Source: an uncultured Alphaproteobacteria bacterium (lineage in GTDB: Bacteria > Pseudomonadota > Alphaproteobacteria > Methylaequorales > Methylaequoraceae). Taken from it: a stretch of 64,000 nt of DNA. Position numbers and translations under genes: made by a program. The DNA is taken from contig CACCYL010000007.1 of assembly GCA_902550225.1 (NCBI GenBank), forward strand, positions 1-64,000, written 5' to 3'. This document shows, piece by piece, positions 35,191 through 46,654 of this stretch; position 1 is the stretch's first letter, and each line of letters opens with the position of its first letter. The notes below the pieces were generated by a model, which saw nothing but the letters and a program-made list of their open reading frames with translations, did not search any database and was not told where the DNA came from.

Positions 35191-35901
35191 ATGACTAGAG
35201 CACACAAACTATTTTTAAAATGGCTATTACAGTTTAGCTTGATGTCGTTTTTTATTTTTTTTATCTTTGATCAAGGACTAATTATTAAAATAGTAAGCTC
35301 TGATAAAAGTTATATTACTAGTTTTATATTAGTTCTATTTTTTGTGATTAGTATGCATTGCTTTTATCATACTTTTATTATCTCAGATGAACTTAATAAG
35401 GCACATATTATAAAAAAAAGTCTTTTGGACGAAAATGTCAAGTTGAGAATTATTGAAGGATCATTAATTCTTACCTCAAAAGGTGAAATATCCAACGGAA
35501 TTGTTAGAGACTATTTTAAAGACTTAATAGGTTTGAAAAAAAATGGAGCTACATCGCACGTTCAAATATTAGATAGTTATGTGAAAAAAACAGTTGGATT
35601 TTACGAATTTGGATGGTTTTGTTCAGATATAATGCTTAAACTAGGCCTTATAGGAACAGTTATTGGTTTTATAATTATGTTAGGATCTTTATCAGACATT
35701 ACAACTTTTGATGTTACTCTTCTTCAGGGAGTTCTGACAACAATGGGTAGTGGGATGGGAGTTGCTTTATATACTACTTTGTCAGCGTTGGTGGCTGGTG
35801 TAATGGTGGCTGTTCAGTATTATAATCTTGAGAGTGGATGTGAAGAATTATTTTCAGTATTAAACCAAATTTCTGAAGTAAGTATAGATAATAGTTTATA
35901 A
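35191..35901 (+). CDS. MotA/TolQ/ExbB-like proton channel subunit
   Basis: The 236-aa membrane protein has two N-terminal helices (about 11-27 and 42-58), a long cytoplasmic region, and two C-terminal helices with the family motifs LGLIGTVIGFIIMLG (151-165) and TMGSGMGVALYTTLSALVAG (184-203). Such proteins form the pentameric channel around ExbD/MotB-type partners. The next gene provides an ExbD-like helix with a charged residue. The powered process is unknown; no TonB, TolA or flagellar gene is nearby. Confidence 0.88.
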   Translation: MTRAHKLFLKWLLQFSLMSFFIFFIFDQGLIIKIVSSDKSYITSFILVLFFVISMHCFYHTFIISDELNKAHIIKKSLLDENVKLRIIEGSLILTSKGEISNGIVRDYFKDLIGLKKNGATSHVQILDSYVKKTVGFYEFGWFCSDIMLKLGLIGTVIGFIIMLGSLSDITTFDVTLLQGVLTTMGSGMGVALYTTLSALVAGVMVAVQYYNLESGCEELFSVLNQISEVSIDNSL

Positions 35902-36497
35902 TGTCGTATTCAGGAAGAAGACTTAGGGCTGACCCTTTCACTGATTTACTTTTCAACATATTACTATCTTTCACACTTTTAATGTTTCTTGCTATTATTT
36001 TCATGAACCCAATACCAAAAACGGGTGTTATAAATCCAAAGGCCGAATATATTATAACAGTGAGCTGGAAAGATAATAATCCTGATGATGTAGATACTTA
36101 TGTTCAGAGTCCAACTGGTGATCTGATATGGTTCAGGGGTAAAGAAGCAGGTTTCGTTCATTTAGACAGGGATGATAGGGGTCTTTTAAACGATACAATT
36201 GAAATTAACGGTGAAAAAGTTCAGAATCCACTAAATCAAGAGGTTGTAACGATAAGGGCAGTCGTACCAGGTGAGTACATAGTAAATATTCACTATTATG
36301 CAACTAAGACTAATCAACCGGTAGACGTAAACGTTAAAGTAGAAAAAGTTAATCCTCAGCTTGAAGTAATTTATTACGGAACAATTAACTTAGAAAAAAA
36401 AGGTGTAGAAAAAACTGCAACAAGATTTAATATTACACAAAACGGTAAGGTAACTATTTCAGGTAATTTATTTAAAAAATTAGTTCCTGAAAATTAA
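35901..36497 (+). CDS. ExbD-like anchor with YfaP/DUF2135-like periplasmic domain
   Basis: The 198-aa protein has a short cytoplasmic head, Asp15 at the start of a single helix (DLLFNILLSFTLLMFLAII, 15-33), and a periplasmic beta domain. The helix with its leading Asp recalls the proton-carrying helix of ExbD/TolR/MotB. The domain has DDVDTYVQSPTGDLIW and HLDRDDRG, resembling the DUF2135/YfaP pattern. It starts on the last base of the ExbB-like gene (TAATG), so the pair is strictly coupled. The fusion of an ExbD-like helix with this domain is unusual as far as I know. Confidence 0.75.
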   Translation: MSYSGRRLRADPFTDLLFNILLSFTLLMFLAIIFMNPIPKTGVINPKAEYIITVSWKDNNPDDVDTYVQSPTGDLIWFRGKEAGFVHLDRDDRGLLNDTIEINGEKVQNPLNQEVVTIRAVVPGEYIVNIHYYATKTNQPVDVNVKVEKVNPQLEVIYYGTINLEKKGVEKTATRFNITQNGKVTISGNLFKKLVPEN

Positions 36498-36510
36498 AGG
36501 AAAGGTCAAT

Positions 36511-37032
36511 ATGAATTCAGAAATTTTTTTAATTATAATTTGCTACATTATTTTAGCATTTTTATTACTGCTGTTTAATTTAAGAACAAATTTTCATTGG
36601 ATGATAAAATCAACAATGATTGTTTTAACAACGCTCTTTTATATTTTAACTTACGATTCTTTTAAAAATTTAATAGGCTGGCCCTCAAACGATCCCTTAC
36701 CAGATAGATTCAGGTTGGTTGCAGCACAAATATACGAACCAAATGCACTTTTAAATTCTGAAGGTTCCATCTTCTTGTGGATAACAGATATGGACGATTT
36801 AGCTGGACTGAGTACGCCAAGATCACATAGCTTAAAATATAACAAAGAGGTTCACGAACGAGTTTCAAAAGCACTTGTCAGTCTTAAAAACGGCGTACCT
36901 CAGATGGGCGAAAATATAGACGAAAACAAAAAAAATATTATTTCTTCAATTTTAAAAAAAGAGAAAGCTGCTGCTGTAAGTTCAAAATTAAATTTTTTTG
37001 ATATGCCAAATCAATTACTTCCAGAGAAATAA
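36511..37032 (+). CDS. Hypothetical membrane protein, 173 aa (ExbB/D-like operon)
   Basis: Two hydrophobic helices (about 4-22 and 31-49) are followed by a periplasmic or cytoplasmic domain with conserved-looking GWPSNDPLPDRFRL, IFLWITDMDD and LSTPRSHSLKYNKEVHE. A good ribosome site (AGGAAAGG) precedes the ATG. I recognise no family. Its fixed place after the ExbD-like gene suggests it is a third component of the same envelope complex. Confidence 0.75.
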   Translation: MNSEIFLIIICYIILAFLLLLFNLRTNFHWMIKSTMIVLTTLFYILTYDSFKNLIGWPSNDPLPDRFRLVAAQIYEPNALLNSEGSIFLWITDMDDLAGLSTPRSHSLKYNKEVHERVSKALVSLKNGVPQMGENIDENKKNIISSILKKEKAAAVSSKLNFFDMPNQLLPEK

Positions 37033-37035
37033 ATA

Positions 37036-37731
37036 ATGAAATACATATTATTTCTTTTTATGTTAATTGGATGTTCAGAAAATAATCATAACTACTTTCC
37101 ATTAGGAAAAATTAAATCTTGGTCTTATAAAATAGAAATCGAGCCTGAAGTTGACAAAAAAACTGTATATAAAAAAACAAATCTATCATTAGGTAAAAAG
37201 AAATTAGAGTTAGCAGGAAAAAAGGAATCGTTCTATCCTTTTCTTCGCGAGGACGGTTCTATATTTTTTTATAAGCTTGAGAAAAATGGTATCTTCAGAA
37301 GTGGTTTTGCTTTTGCAAAAGACAAAAATATTAATAAAGAGAAGCAAAAAAGAATGGTACTTCCATCTCCAATTAAAATTGGAAAAAAATGGTCAGTAGA
37401 CAGCAAAACATATTTGATACTTAAAAGATATCCTTATTACGATTACAGAGCTACAACAAACTTTATGATAGATTACGAGATAATTTCAACAGATGAGATT
37501 ATTTCTACACCATCTGGGAAATTTCGTAACTGCATCTTAATTAGAGGTATCGGAAATACTAAATTTATAGGTGATAGCGAAATCGGTTCAATCTCTATTA
37601 ATATTTTATCTGAGGAGTGGTATGCTAAAGGAGTTGGATTGATAAAAAGTGTGAGGGTTGAGGAAACAGATTCGGATTTATTTGGAACAACAAAGATGAC
37701 ACAAGTTTTGGAAGGCTTTAAAGAAAATTAA
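37036..37731 (+). CDS. Putative lipoprotein, paralogue of 10641-11336
   Basis: The lipobox is LIGC (Cys13) after a short hydrophobic signal. The 231-aa chain parallels the other lipoprotein: NYFPLGKIKSWSYKIE at the mature start, a FRNCILIRGIGNTKFIGDSEIG core, and GVGLIKSVRVEETDSDLFG at the end. It begins three bases after the stop of the 173-aa membrane protein, making it the probable outer-membrane or periplasmic component of the ExbB/ExbD-like operon. Confidence 0.8.
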   Translation: MKYILFLFMLIGCSENNHNYFPLGKIKSWSYKIEIEPEVDKKTVYKKTNLSLGKKKLELAGKKESFYPFLREDGSIFFYKLEKNGIFRSGFAFAKDKNINKEKQKRMVLPSPIKIGKKWSVDSKTYLILKRYPYYDYRATTNFMIDYEIISTDEIISTPSGKFRNCILIRGIGNTKFIGDSEIGSISINILSEEWYAKGVGLIKSVRVEETDSDLFGTTKMTQVLEGFKEN

Positions 37732-37733
37732 AT

Positions 37734-38741
37734 ATGAAGTCTAGTTATATTCTTTTATTTTTTTTATTTTTATTTCTAATTTTTTACCTTGGAAAATTTA
37801 TTTTTCTTCCACTTTTTTTAGCACTTTTTTTTTATTTAATAATTAAGTCTGTAACTAATAAATTACTTTTATCAATTAACTCAAAACTTAAATTTAGCTT
37901 AAGCAAATTTAATGCTATGGCTATTATGCTGTTCACAATTTCTATTTTTTCTTATTTTTTATGGATAATTCTAGAATTAAATATTAATGCTGTCCTTCAA
38001 AAATCAAATTTATACCAAGTTAACTTTGAAAAGATATTGTTATATTTATCGAAAAAACCATTCAATTTGTTCATGGAAGAAAATGATTTTTTTGGTTCAT
38101 TCGACATGTTAACAATTTTTTCAAATATCTTGAATAGTCTGTCTTCATTTGCCGGCAACTTTGCTTTTGTAATAATTTTCATTTTATTTTTAATTTTTGA
38201 AGAAAATTATTTGAAAAAAAAAATGAATTCTGTTTTGAGTTCTTCAAACATAAAAATTCTCAACAAAATTAACTACGATATTTTTTTTTATTTTCAACTT
38301 AAAACAATTACAAGTTTATTAACTGGAATATTTACTTTCATAATTCTTTTCTTTTTAGAAAACGATTTAGCTCCGACTTTCGGTATTTTCTCTTTCTTTC
38401 TAAACTTTATTCCTTTTATAGGCTCCCTGTTATCTGTTCTTTTACCATTTATTTTTTCAGCCGTTCAATTTCTAAATTTTTTTGAACCTTCTTTAACTTT
38501 TTTTCTTCTTTTACTTATTCAAATTTACATCGGAAATTTTTTAGAACCCAAGTTAATGGGTAAAACACTTAATATAAGTCCATTAGTAATGATAATTTTC
38601 TTAACTATAATGGGAAAAATTTGGGGAGTTGCTGGAATGTTTCTGAGTGTGCCACTTTTAGTAATTATTTTGATAATTTTAAGAAATATGAAATCAACCA
38701 AAAAAATTGCAATCATCTTGTCTGAAAGAGGCGAATTATAA
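37734..38741 (+). CDS. AI-2E/PerM-family membrane protein
   Basis: The 335-aa protein has about seven helices with the family's long central region and the C-terminal signature of AI-2E/PerM proteins (ENDLAPTFGIFSFFLNFIPFIGSLLSVLLP in sense, then NFLEPKLMGKTLNISPLV). Members are proposed exporters or permeases of unclear substrate. It follows the lipoprotein by two bases and converges on rodA with a six-base overlap. Confidence 0.88.
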   Translation: MKSSYILLFFLFLFLIFYLGKFIFLPLFLALFFYLIIKSVTNKLLLSINSKLKFSLSKFNAMAIMLFTISIFSYFLWIILELNINAVLQKSNLYQVNFEKILLYLSKKPFNLFMEENDFFGSFDMLTIFSNILNSLSSFAGNFAFVIIFILFLIFEENYLKKKMNSVLSSSNIKILNKINYDIFFYFQLKTITSLLTGIFTFIILFFLENDLAPTFGIFSFFLNFIPFIGSLLSVLLPFIFSAVQFLNFFEPSLTFFLLLLIQIYIGNFLEPKLMGKTLNISPLVMIIFLTIMGKIWGVAGMFLSVPLLVIILIILRNMKSTKKIAIILSERGEL

Positions 38742-39830
38742 ATAATTTGATCCACGGTCTAAAGACAAAATTATTCCAAACCCAATAAAATAAGTCAGCA
38801 TTGATGAACCACCATATGATACTAACGGTAAAGGCAATCCAACAATTGGTAATATACCAATTACCATTGACATGTTTATGAGTGAAGCAAAGAAAAAATT
38901 CGTTATAATTCCATATCCTACAATTCTATTAAAGTTATTGTGAATGAAACTATTGGTTATATGGTATGTTATATATGTTATTAGACAGATCAAACCTATT
39001 ACAGATAAAGTTCCTAAGAACCCAAATTCTTCACCTAACATAGAAAAGATAAAGTCTGTATGCTTTTCAGGAAGAAAATCTAAATGAGATTGGGTCCCTT
39101 TAGTCCACCCTTTACCAAAAGTTCCTCCAGAACCAATTGCAATTTGAGACTGAATTATATGGTAACCTGAGCCTAAAGGATCATTTTCAGGATTAAATAA
39201 AGTTAGTATTCTTTGTTTCTGATAATCTTTTAGCCCTCCCCATAGATAAGGTGTAACTATGATTGAAAGCAACCCAGAAAATGCAAAGAATTTCCAGTTA
39301 ATTCCTGATACAAAAAAAATAACAACACTCACGAATAATATCAACATTGCAGTTCCAAGGTCTGGTTGAATTAGAACCAAGAGGAAGGGGATTGTTACGA
39401 TTAATATAGGAAGAATAAGAAAAAAATAATCTCTCGATTCTTGAAACTTCTTTTCATCAAAAAACTTAGCTAAAGAAATTATTAAGAAAATCTTCATTAT
39501 TTCGGATGGTTGAAAATTTAATCCGTAAAAATTGATCCATCTTCTTGCTCCCTTTCCAAGGTAACCATAAAAAGTTACCCACAACAATAAAACTAGTCCG
39601 ATAAAGTAAAATAGATATGCGTTTTTTTTCCAAAATTCAACATCAATTAAACTAACCAAAATCATTAAAATAAAACCAATTGTAACTTTATAGATATGAG
39701 AAATAAAAATTTTTGATTCTTCACCAAATGTCGCACTGTAAATCATTACAAGCCCTACAAAAGACAAAAAAGATATCAAAAAAATGAATAGCCAATTTAA
39801 GTTTTTTAATTTGATTATAATTTCTGTCAT
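38736..39830 (-). CDS. rodA: Rod-shape peptidoglycan glycosyltransferase RodA
   Basis: The 364-aa SEDS protein polymerises lipid II in the elongasome. It has about ten helices; motifs are GKGARRWINFYGLNFQPSE, IQPDLGTAMLILFV, GSGGTFGKGWTKGTQ and LPEKHTDFIFSMLGEEFG, with PLPLVSYGGSSML near the end. It is last in the operon mreB-mreC-mreD-mrdA-rodA. Confidence 0.97.
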   Translation of the reverse strand: MTEIIIKLKNLNWLFIFLISFLSFVGLVMIYSATFGEESKIFISHIYKVTIGFILMILVSLIDVEFWKKNAYLFYFIGLVLLLWVTFYGYLGKGARRWINFYGLNFQPSEIMKIFLIISLAKFFDEKKFQESRDYFFLILPILIVTIPFLLVLIQPDLGTAMLILFVSVVIFFVSGINWKFFAFSGLLSIIVTPYLWGGLKDYQKQRILTLFNPENDPLGSGYHIIQSQIAIGSGGTFGKGWTKGTQSHLDFLPEKHTDFIFSMLGEEFGFLGTLSVIGLICLITYITYHITNSFIHNNFNRIVGYGIITNFFFASLINMSMVIGILPIVGLPLPLVSYGGSSMLTYFIGFGIILSLDRGSNYL

Positions 39831-39833
39831 TTT

Positions 39834-41603
39834 TTAATATTTGTTTAATGCTAATTCCATTATTCTTTTAGCAATCGGAGCAGCAACTTTTGAACCGCTT
39901 CCCATATGTTCTGCAATTACTGAAAGTGAATACTTTGGTTTGTCAAAGGGTGCAAAACATGTAAATATTGAATGATCTCTAAGTTTATAGTTCAACTCTT
40001 CATTTTTAATTACACCATCCTCCCTCTCCTCTAAACTTATTCTTCTTACTTGCGAAGTCCCGGTCTTGCCAGCCATTTTATAATTACCACGTAGTTTGGA
40101 ATTGAATGCTGTTCCAGTACTGTTATTTACCACTGAAAACATTGAGGATTTGATAAATTCTAAATTTTCATTACTAATATTTAAATTTTCAAACTCTTTT
40201 TTATTTGAAATAATAGTAGGTGTTATTTTTTTCCCCGTTGCAATTCTTGCTGTCATTAATGTTATCTGAAGAGGAGTTGACAACATAAATCCTTGACCAA
40301 TGACAGTGTTTAGGGTTTCACCTTTTTGCCATTTTTCGCTTCTATTTTTGATTTTCCATTCTCGATTAGGCATAATACCTTTGAACTCATTTGGAATATC
40401 AATACCTGTAGTTTTTCCGTATGAAAATAAACTTGAAAATTTAGCAAGATCGTCTATTTCCATAGCTTTAGCTAAATTATAAAAGTAACAATCGCAAGAT
40501 TTTTCAATAGCTTCATGTAAATTTACATATCCATGACCTTCTTTCTTCCAACAATGAAATTTTCTATTACCAAGAGATATATGCCCAGAGCATAAAAACT
40601 TTTTATTCTTATTAAATTTTTGATTTTCAATAGCATGTAATGCCGTAACTAACTTATAGGTTGATCCAGGTGAATAAAGACCTGCAATACATCTGTTCAG
40701 AAGAGGATTAAATTCGTCATCTAATAATAAATTCCATTTTTTTAAGCTAATACCGTCGCTAAATTCATTATTATTAAAAGAAGGTGATGAATACAAACAA
40801 TTTACACCCCCATTTTGACAATTAATCATTACGACTGCACCTCTGATTCCTCGCATTTCATCAGATGCCTTACTTTGTATCTCACTTATTAGATTTGTTT
40901 TAATGTTTGCACCAGGTATTGCATATTTTTTATTCAACTCTTTTTTTACAGCTCCTTTTGAGTCAGTCTCGAATTTAATCCAACCATCTTTACCTAAGAG
41001 CTTTGAGTCTAACTTTTTTTCAATTCCTGAAATTCCAACTTTAAGATTTGACAGTTTAATTTTAGTTACATCCTTATTAAAGCCAACATAACCAAGGACA
41101 TGTGAAAATATTAAATCTTCTTCGTAATTCCTTACTTTTTCTTTAGTAATAATTAAAAAAGGAAATTTATTTTTCATAAATTCAAAAAATTCAAGCTCGT
41201 TCCAACTCAAATTTCTTTTAATAGTAATGAAGTCTGAAAGGTCTTGTTCATTTAAGTTACTTTTAATTGATTCCAGGTCCATTTCGGAAAAATTTATATG
41301 ACCTCTTAGTTTTTTCACATAATCATAAACTAAATTTTTCTTATCTTTAAATATACTCAATTGATAATCGATTCTATTAGAGGCTATGGGCTTATCGTAT
41401 AAATCAAAAATTGTTCCTCTTTCTGGATAAACAATTTTTAATTTGATTCTGTTTGTATCAGATAATTTACCGTATTTAGATTTTTGAAGAATTTGTAAAT
41501 AAAAAAGTTTTCCAAATACTAAAAAAGTAAAAAAGGTTTTTGAGAGTCCAAGTATAAGAGCTCTTCTTTTAATTTTTTTTTCAAAATTTACTTCTCTACT
41601 CAT
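39834..41603 (-). CDS. mrdA: Penicillin-binding protein 2
   Basis: This transpeptidase cross-links peptidoglycan with RodA. The ATG at 41603 (MSREVNFEKKIKRR) is chosen because it limits the overlap with mreD to eight bases. One N-terminal membrane helix is followed by a dimerisation domain (YPERGTIFDLYDKPIASN) and the transpeptidase domain with GSTYK (active Ser), SCDC in the SxN position and KTGTSQV. A Cys in place of the usual Asn after S-C-D is common in PBP2 sequences. Confidence 0.96.
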   Translation of the reverse strand: MSREVNFEKKIKRRALILGLSKTFFTFLVFGKLFYLQILQKSKYGKLSDTNRIKLKIVYPERGTIFDLYDKPIASNRIDYQLSIFKDKKNLVYDYVKKLRGHINFSEMDLESIKSNLNEQDLSDFITIKRNLSWNELEFFEFMKNKFPFLIITKEKVRNYEEDLIFSHVLGYVGFNKDVTKIKLSNLKVGISGIEKKLDSKLLGKDGWIKFETDSKGAVKKELNKKYAIPGANIKTNLISEIQSKASDEMRGIRGAVVMINCQNGGVNCLYSSPSFNNNEFSDGISLKKWNLLLDDEFNPLLNRCIAGLYSPGSTYKLVTALHAIENQKFNKNKKFLCSGHISLGNRKFHCWKKEGHGYVNLHEAIEKSCDCYFYNLAKAMEIDDLAKFSSLFSYGKTTGIDIPNEFKGIMPNREWKIKNRSEKWQKGETLNTVIGQGFMLSTPLQITLMTARIATGKKITPTIISNKKEFENLNISNENLEFIKSSMFSVVNNSTGTAFNSKLRGNYKMAGKTGTSQVRRISLEEREDGVIKNEELNYKLRDHSIFTCFAPFDKPKYSLSVIAEHMGSGSKVAAPIAKRIMELALNKY

Positions 41604-42093
41604 TATAACCTCTGAATCTATAGCTAAGTCTGTCAACTATAAAAAAAAATAAAGGGAATAGTGCAATACTAAAAATAAAACTAAGAGCTAAATTCTTTAT
41701 AACTATTTTATTCTCATTGAAGAAAATTATTGTAAGTGAAATAATAAATATGTAAGCCGTGAAACTGAGTATGTATTTAAACCAAGTTTCTTTAAAGTCG
41801 TTGGAAATTAAATCATTAAATTTCCTTCTGCAAGAATAATGTAACAACAAAAAAAATAAACAAGTAATTCCTACAATTCCCCCTTGTATGAGATCATAAA
41901 GTGTACTTAAAAAAAAAATAGATATGGGTGAAAACTGTTTGAAGTTAGAGCATATCCAACAATAAAAAATTGTAAAAAACATATAAGGTTTTATCATTAC
42001 TTCTTCAAAAAAATAATTAGGTGTGGATTCAAAAAAAATGAAAAATAAAACAAATAAATACGGTATTGATTTAGACACCAAATTGTAAAGCAT
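41596..42093 (-). CDS. mreD: Rod-shape determining protein MreD
   Basis: The 165-aa protein has five or six hydrophobic helices and little sequence conservation, as usual for MreD. YDLIQGGIVGITCLFFLL matches the most conserved MreD region (D...G...G). Position between mreC and mrdA confirms the call. It links MreC and the cell-wall enzymes in the inner membrane. Confidence 0.9.
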   Translation of the reverse strand: MLYNLVSKSIPYLFVLFFIFFESTPNYFFEEVMIKPYMFFTIFYCWICSNFKQFSPISIFFLSTLYDLIQGGIVGITCLFFLLLHYSCRRKFNDLISNDFKETWFKYILSFTAYIFIISLTIIFFNENKIVIKNLALSFIFSIALFPLFFFIVDRLSYRFRGYNE

Positions 42094-42104
42094 AAATGAT
42101 TTAC

Positions 42105-42944
42105 CTAATCTTCAAATACATTTGCAAAATTATATATTAAAATATTAACATAAATTGAATCCGTTTTTTTTGCAAATGGCAACACAAAAACCTCATTTAA
42201 AGTTTTTACGACTCTACCAATTTTGATCCCTTCTTTAAAATATCCAGCAGCATCAGTAGAGACCACAAGTTCACCGTGTTTCAGATCAAATTTTTTTTCA
42301 ATATGCTTTAGCTCTAATCTTTTATTTCCTCCTTGCACAAAGAAAGATTTTTTAGTGTTAACCGAGACTACTGGAACAACAGAATTTTTGTCAAAAATTG
42401 TAAGAACTTTTGAAGAGTTTTGTCCTAACTCAATAATTCTTCCCAACAAACCTTTTTCATTAAAAACAAGATCATTAATTTTCAAACCATCTTTTTTTCC
42501 AACATCTATATAAATTAAAGATCCAGCGTCTTTGTAAGCATCAATTAAAATTCTAGCTGTTATTTTTTTTACATAATCAACTTCTTGGATCTTCAATAAA
42601 TTTTTCAACCTTTGATTTTCAAGTAACAAAAAATTCTTTTTATCTAATTCTTCAGCTAACTTTTTATTTTCTTCTAACAATACTAAGTTTTTCTTTTTTG
42701 CTATCATGATTTCGTTAACATAAATTAAAGAACTATTTAAAATCTGAAAAGGTTTACCTACGGCAATAAAAATTGGTTTACAAAAAGAGATTGTTGAAAA
42801 TCTTAAAAACTTAATTGTTTTTGCATCAATCACTGAAAGTACAAAAAGTACAATTGAAAAGGAGATACAGAGTAAGACACTTAAAACATAGCTATTAAGA
42901 ATACTAGAATTAAATCCTCTACCAAAAGACGACTTGAGTACCAT
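42105..42944 (-). CDS. mreC: Rod-shape determining protein MreC
   Basis: The 279-aa protein has one N-terminal helix, a coiled coil (about residues 80-115, KKNLVLLEENKKLAEELDKK) and the C-terminal beta domain with YIDVGKKDGLKINDLVFN, GLLGRIIELGQNSSKV and VVSTDAAGYFKEGIKIG. MreC activates PBP2 in the periplasm. It lies three bases after mreB. Confidence 0.95.
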   Translation of the reverse strand: MVLKSSFGRGFNSSILNSYVLSVLLCISFSIVLFVLSVIDAKTIKFLRFSTISFCKPIFIAVGKPFQILNSSLIYVNEIMIAKKKNLVLLEENKKLAEELDKKNFLLLENQRLKNLLKIQEVDYVKKITARILIDAYKDAGSLIYIDVGKKDGLKINDLVFNEKGLLGRIIELGQNSSKVLTIFDKNSVVPVVSVNTKKSFFVQGGNKRLELKHIEKKFDLKHGELVVSTDAAGYFKEGIKIGRVVKTLNEVFVLPFAKKTDSIYVNILIYNFANVFED

Positions 42945-42947
42945 AAG

Positions 42948-43994
<1,047 letters not shown>

Positions 43995-44032
43995 TTAATT
44001 TTTTACATGCAAAATCCATAAAAATCAATAAA

Positions 44033-45613
44033 TTAAATCACATGCTTATTTAGTTTCTCGTTTGATGTTTGAAAAACTGATTTAGAGTCATTTGCTCTTT
44101 TTCTTTTCAGTATAAGCTTATTCATTGCATTTATATAAGCTTTAGCAGAAGCAACCATTGTATCGATATCGCTTCCTTGTCCTTGAACAGAAATTGATTT
44201 TTCCTCAAGTCTTACATTTACCTCAGCTTGCGCATCAGTACCTTTTGTAATCGCATTAACCTGATAAATAATCAAGTTAGCCTTATTTGGAATTAAAGCT
44301 TTTAAGGCATTAAAAATTGCATCAATCGGTCCATTTCCAACTTCATTTATTAACTTTTTTTCTCCAAAGATTTCTAATTTTAATTTTGCTTCTGCATTTT
44401 TACCTTGACCACACTTTAACGAAAGGTCAATTAAATTGATTGGCATCTTTTTTTGAAAGTTCTTTTCGCTTTCTACCATTGCATATAAATCTTCTTCAAA
44501 AACTTGTTTTTTCTTATCAGCTAAATTTTTAAACTGCTTAAAAAGTTTATTAATATTTCTTTCATCGAAGTCATACCCTAATTCATTAAGTTTAACTTTA
44601 AATGCATGTCTTCCCGAATGTTTGCCTAAGACTAGTTCAGAAGAGGACAGTCCTATTGATTCTGGTGTAATAATCTCATAAGTATTAGCATTTTTTAACA
44701 TTCCATCTTGATGAATTCCTGATTCGTGGGCAAAGGCATTCTTTCCAACTATCGCTTTATTTGGTTGGACTGGAAAACCAGTTATTGTTGAAACAAGATG
44801 AGATATAACAGTTATTTTCTTAGTATTAATATCTGTATAAAAAGGGAGCTTGTCAGCTCTGGTCTTAAGACACATTACTATTTCTTCTAAAGCTGCGTTA
44901 CCAGCTCTCTCACCAATTCCATTTACTGTACACTCAACCTGTCTTGCTCCTTCTATTATAGCAGACAAAGAGTTGGATACTGCCAGGCCTAGATCATTGT
45001 GACAATGAACAGAAATTACGGCCTTATCAATGTTTGAAACATTATTTTTAATTTTTTTAATCAAAGATGCAAACTCTTTCGGTATAGCATAACCCACTGT
45101 ATCTGGTATATTAATAGTTGTTGCGCCAGAACTAATTGCTACTTCAATACTTTTATATAAAAAGTCGAGGTTAGTTCTTGAAGCATCTTCGGGTGACCAC
45201 TCGATGTCAGAAGTATATTTTGAGGCTCTTGCGATACTTTTCTTTATCGATTCTAGCACCTCTTTCTTAGACATTCTCAGCTTATATTTCATATGCAGGT
45301 CACTTGTGGAAATAAAGGTATGTATCCTTTTTCTTTCTGCCTGCGCAAGTGCTTCGCCAGCAGTATCTATATCTTTATCCTGAGCTCTTGCTAGACCACA
45401 TATAATTGAATGATTAGATATCTCAGATACTTTTTTTACTGCTTGAAAGTCACCTTTGGACGCAAATGGAAATCCAGCTTCAATAATATCAACTTTCATT
45501 TCATTAAGTTTTGTGGCTATCTCAACTTTATCTTCAATAGACATTGAAGCACCAGCGGATTGCTCCCCATCTCTTAGAGTGGTATCAAAAATTATTATTT
45601 TATTCTTTTTCAT
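44033..45613 (-). CDS. leuA: 2-isopropylmalate synthase
   Basis: LeuA condenses acetyl-CoA with 2-oxoisovalerate in leucine synthesis. The 526-aa protein has the TIM barrel (FDTTLRDGEQSAGASM, SVHCHNDLGLAVSNSL, NGIGERAGNAALEE, KNAFAHESGIHQDGML) and the LeuA dimerisation/regulatory domain at about 395-505, where leucine feedback acts. It ends the ilvB-ilvN-ilvC-leuA operon, 12 bases after ilvC. Confidence 0.97.
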   Translation of the reverse strand: MKKNKIIIFDTTLRDGEQSAGASMSIEDKVEIATKLNEMKVDIIEAGFPFASKGDFQAVKKVSEISNHSIICGLARAQDKDIDTAGEALAQAERKRIHTFISTSDLHMKYKLRMSKKEVLESIKKSIARASKYTSDIEWSPEDASRTNLDFLYKSIEVAISSGATTINIPDTVGYAIPKEFASLIKKIKNNVSNIDKAVISVHCHNDLGLAVSNSLSAIIEGARQVECTVNGIGERAGNAALEEIVMCLKTRADKLPFYTDINTKKITVISHLVSTITGFPVQPNKAIVGKNAFAHESGIHQDGMLKNANTYEIITPESIGLSSSELVLGKHSGRHAFKVKLNELGYDFDERNINKLFKQFKNLADKKKQVFEEDLYAMVESEKNFQKKMPINLIDLSLKCGQGKNAEAKLKLEIFGEKKLINEVGNGPIDAIFNALKALIPNKANLIIYQVNAITKGTDAQAEVNVRLEEKSISVQGQGSDIDTMVASAKAYINAMNKLILKRKRANDSKSVFQTSNEKLNKHVI

Positions 45614-45625
45614 ATTTATAATATT

Positions 45626-46654
<1,029 letters not shown>

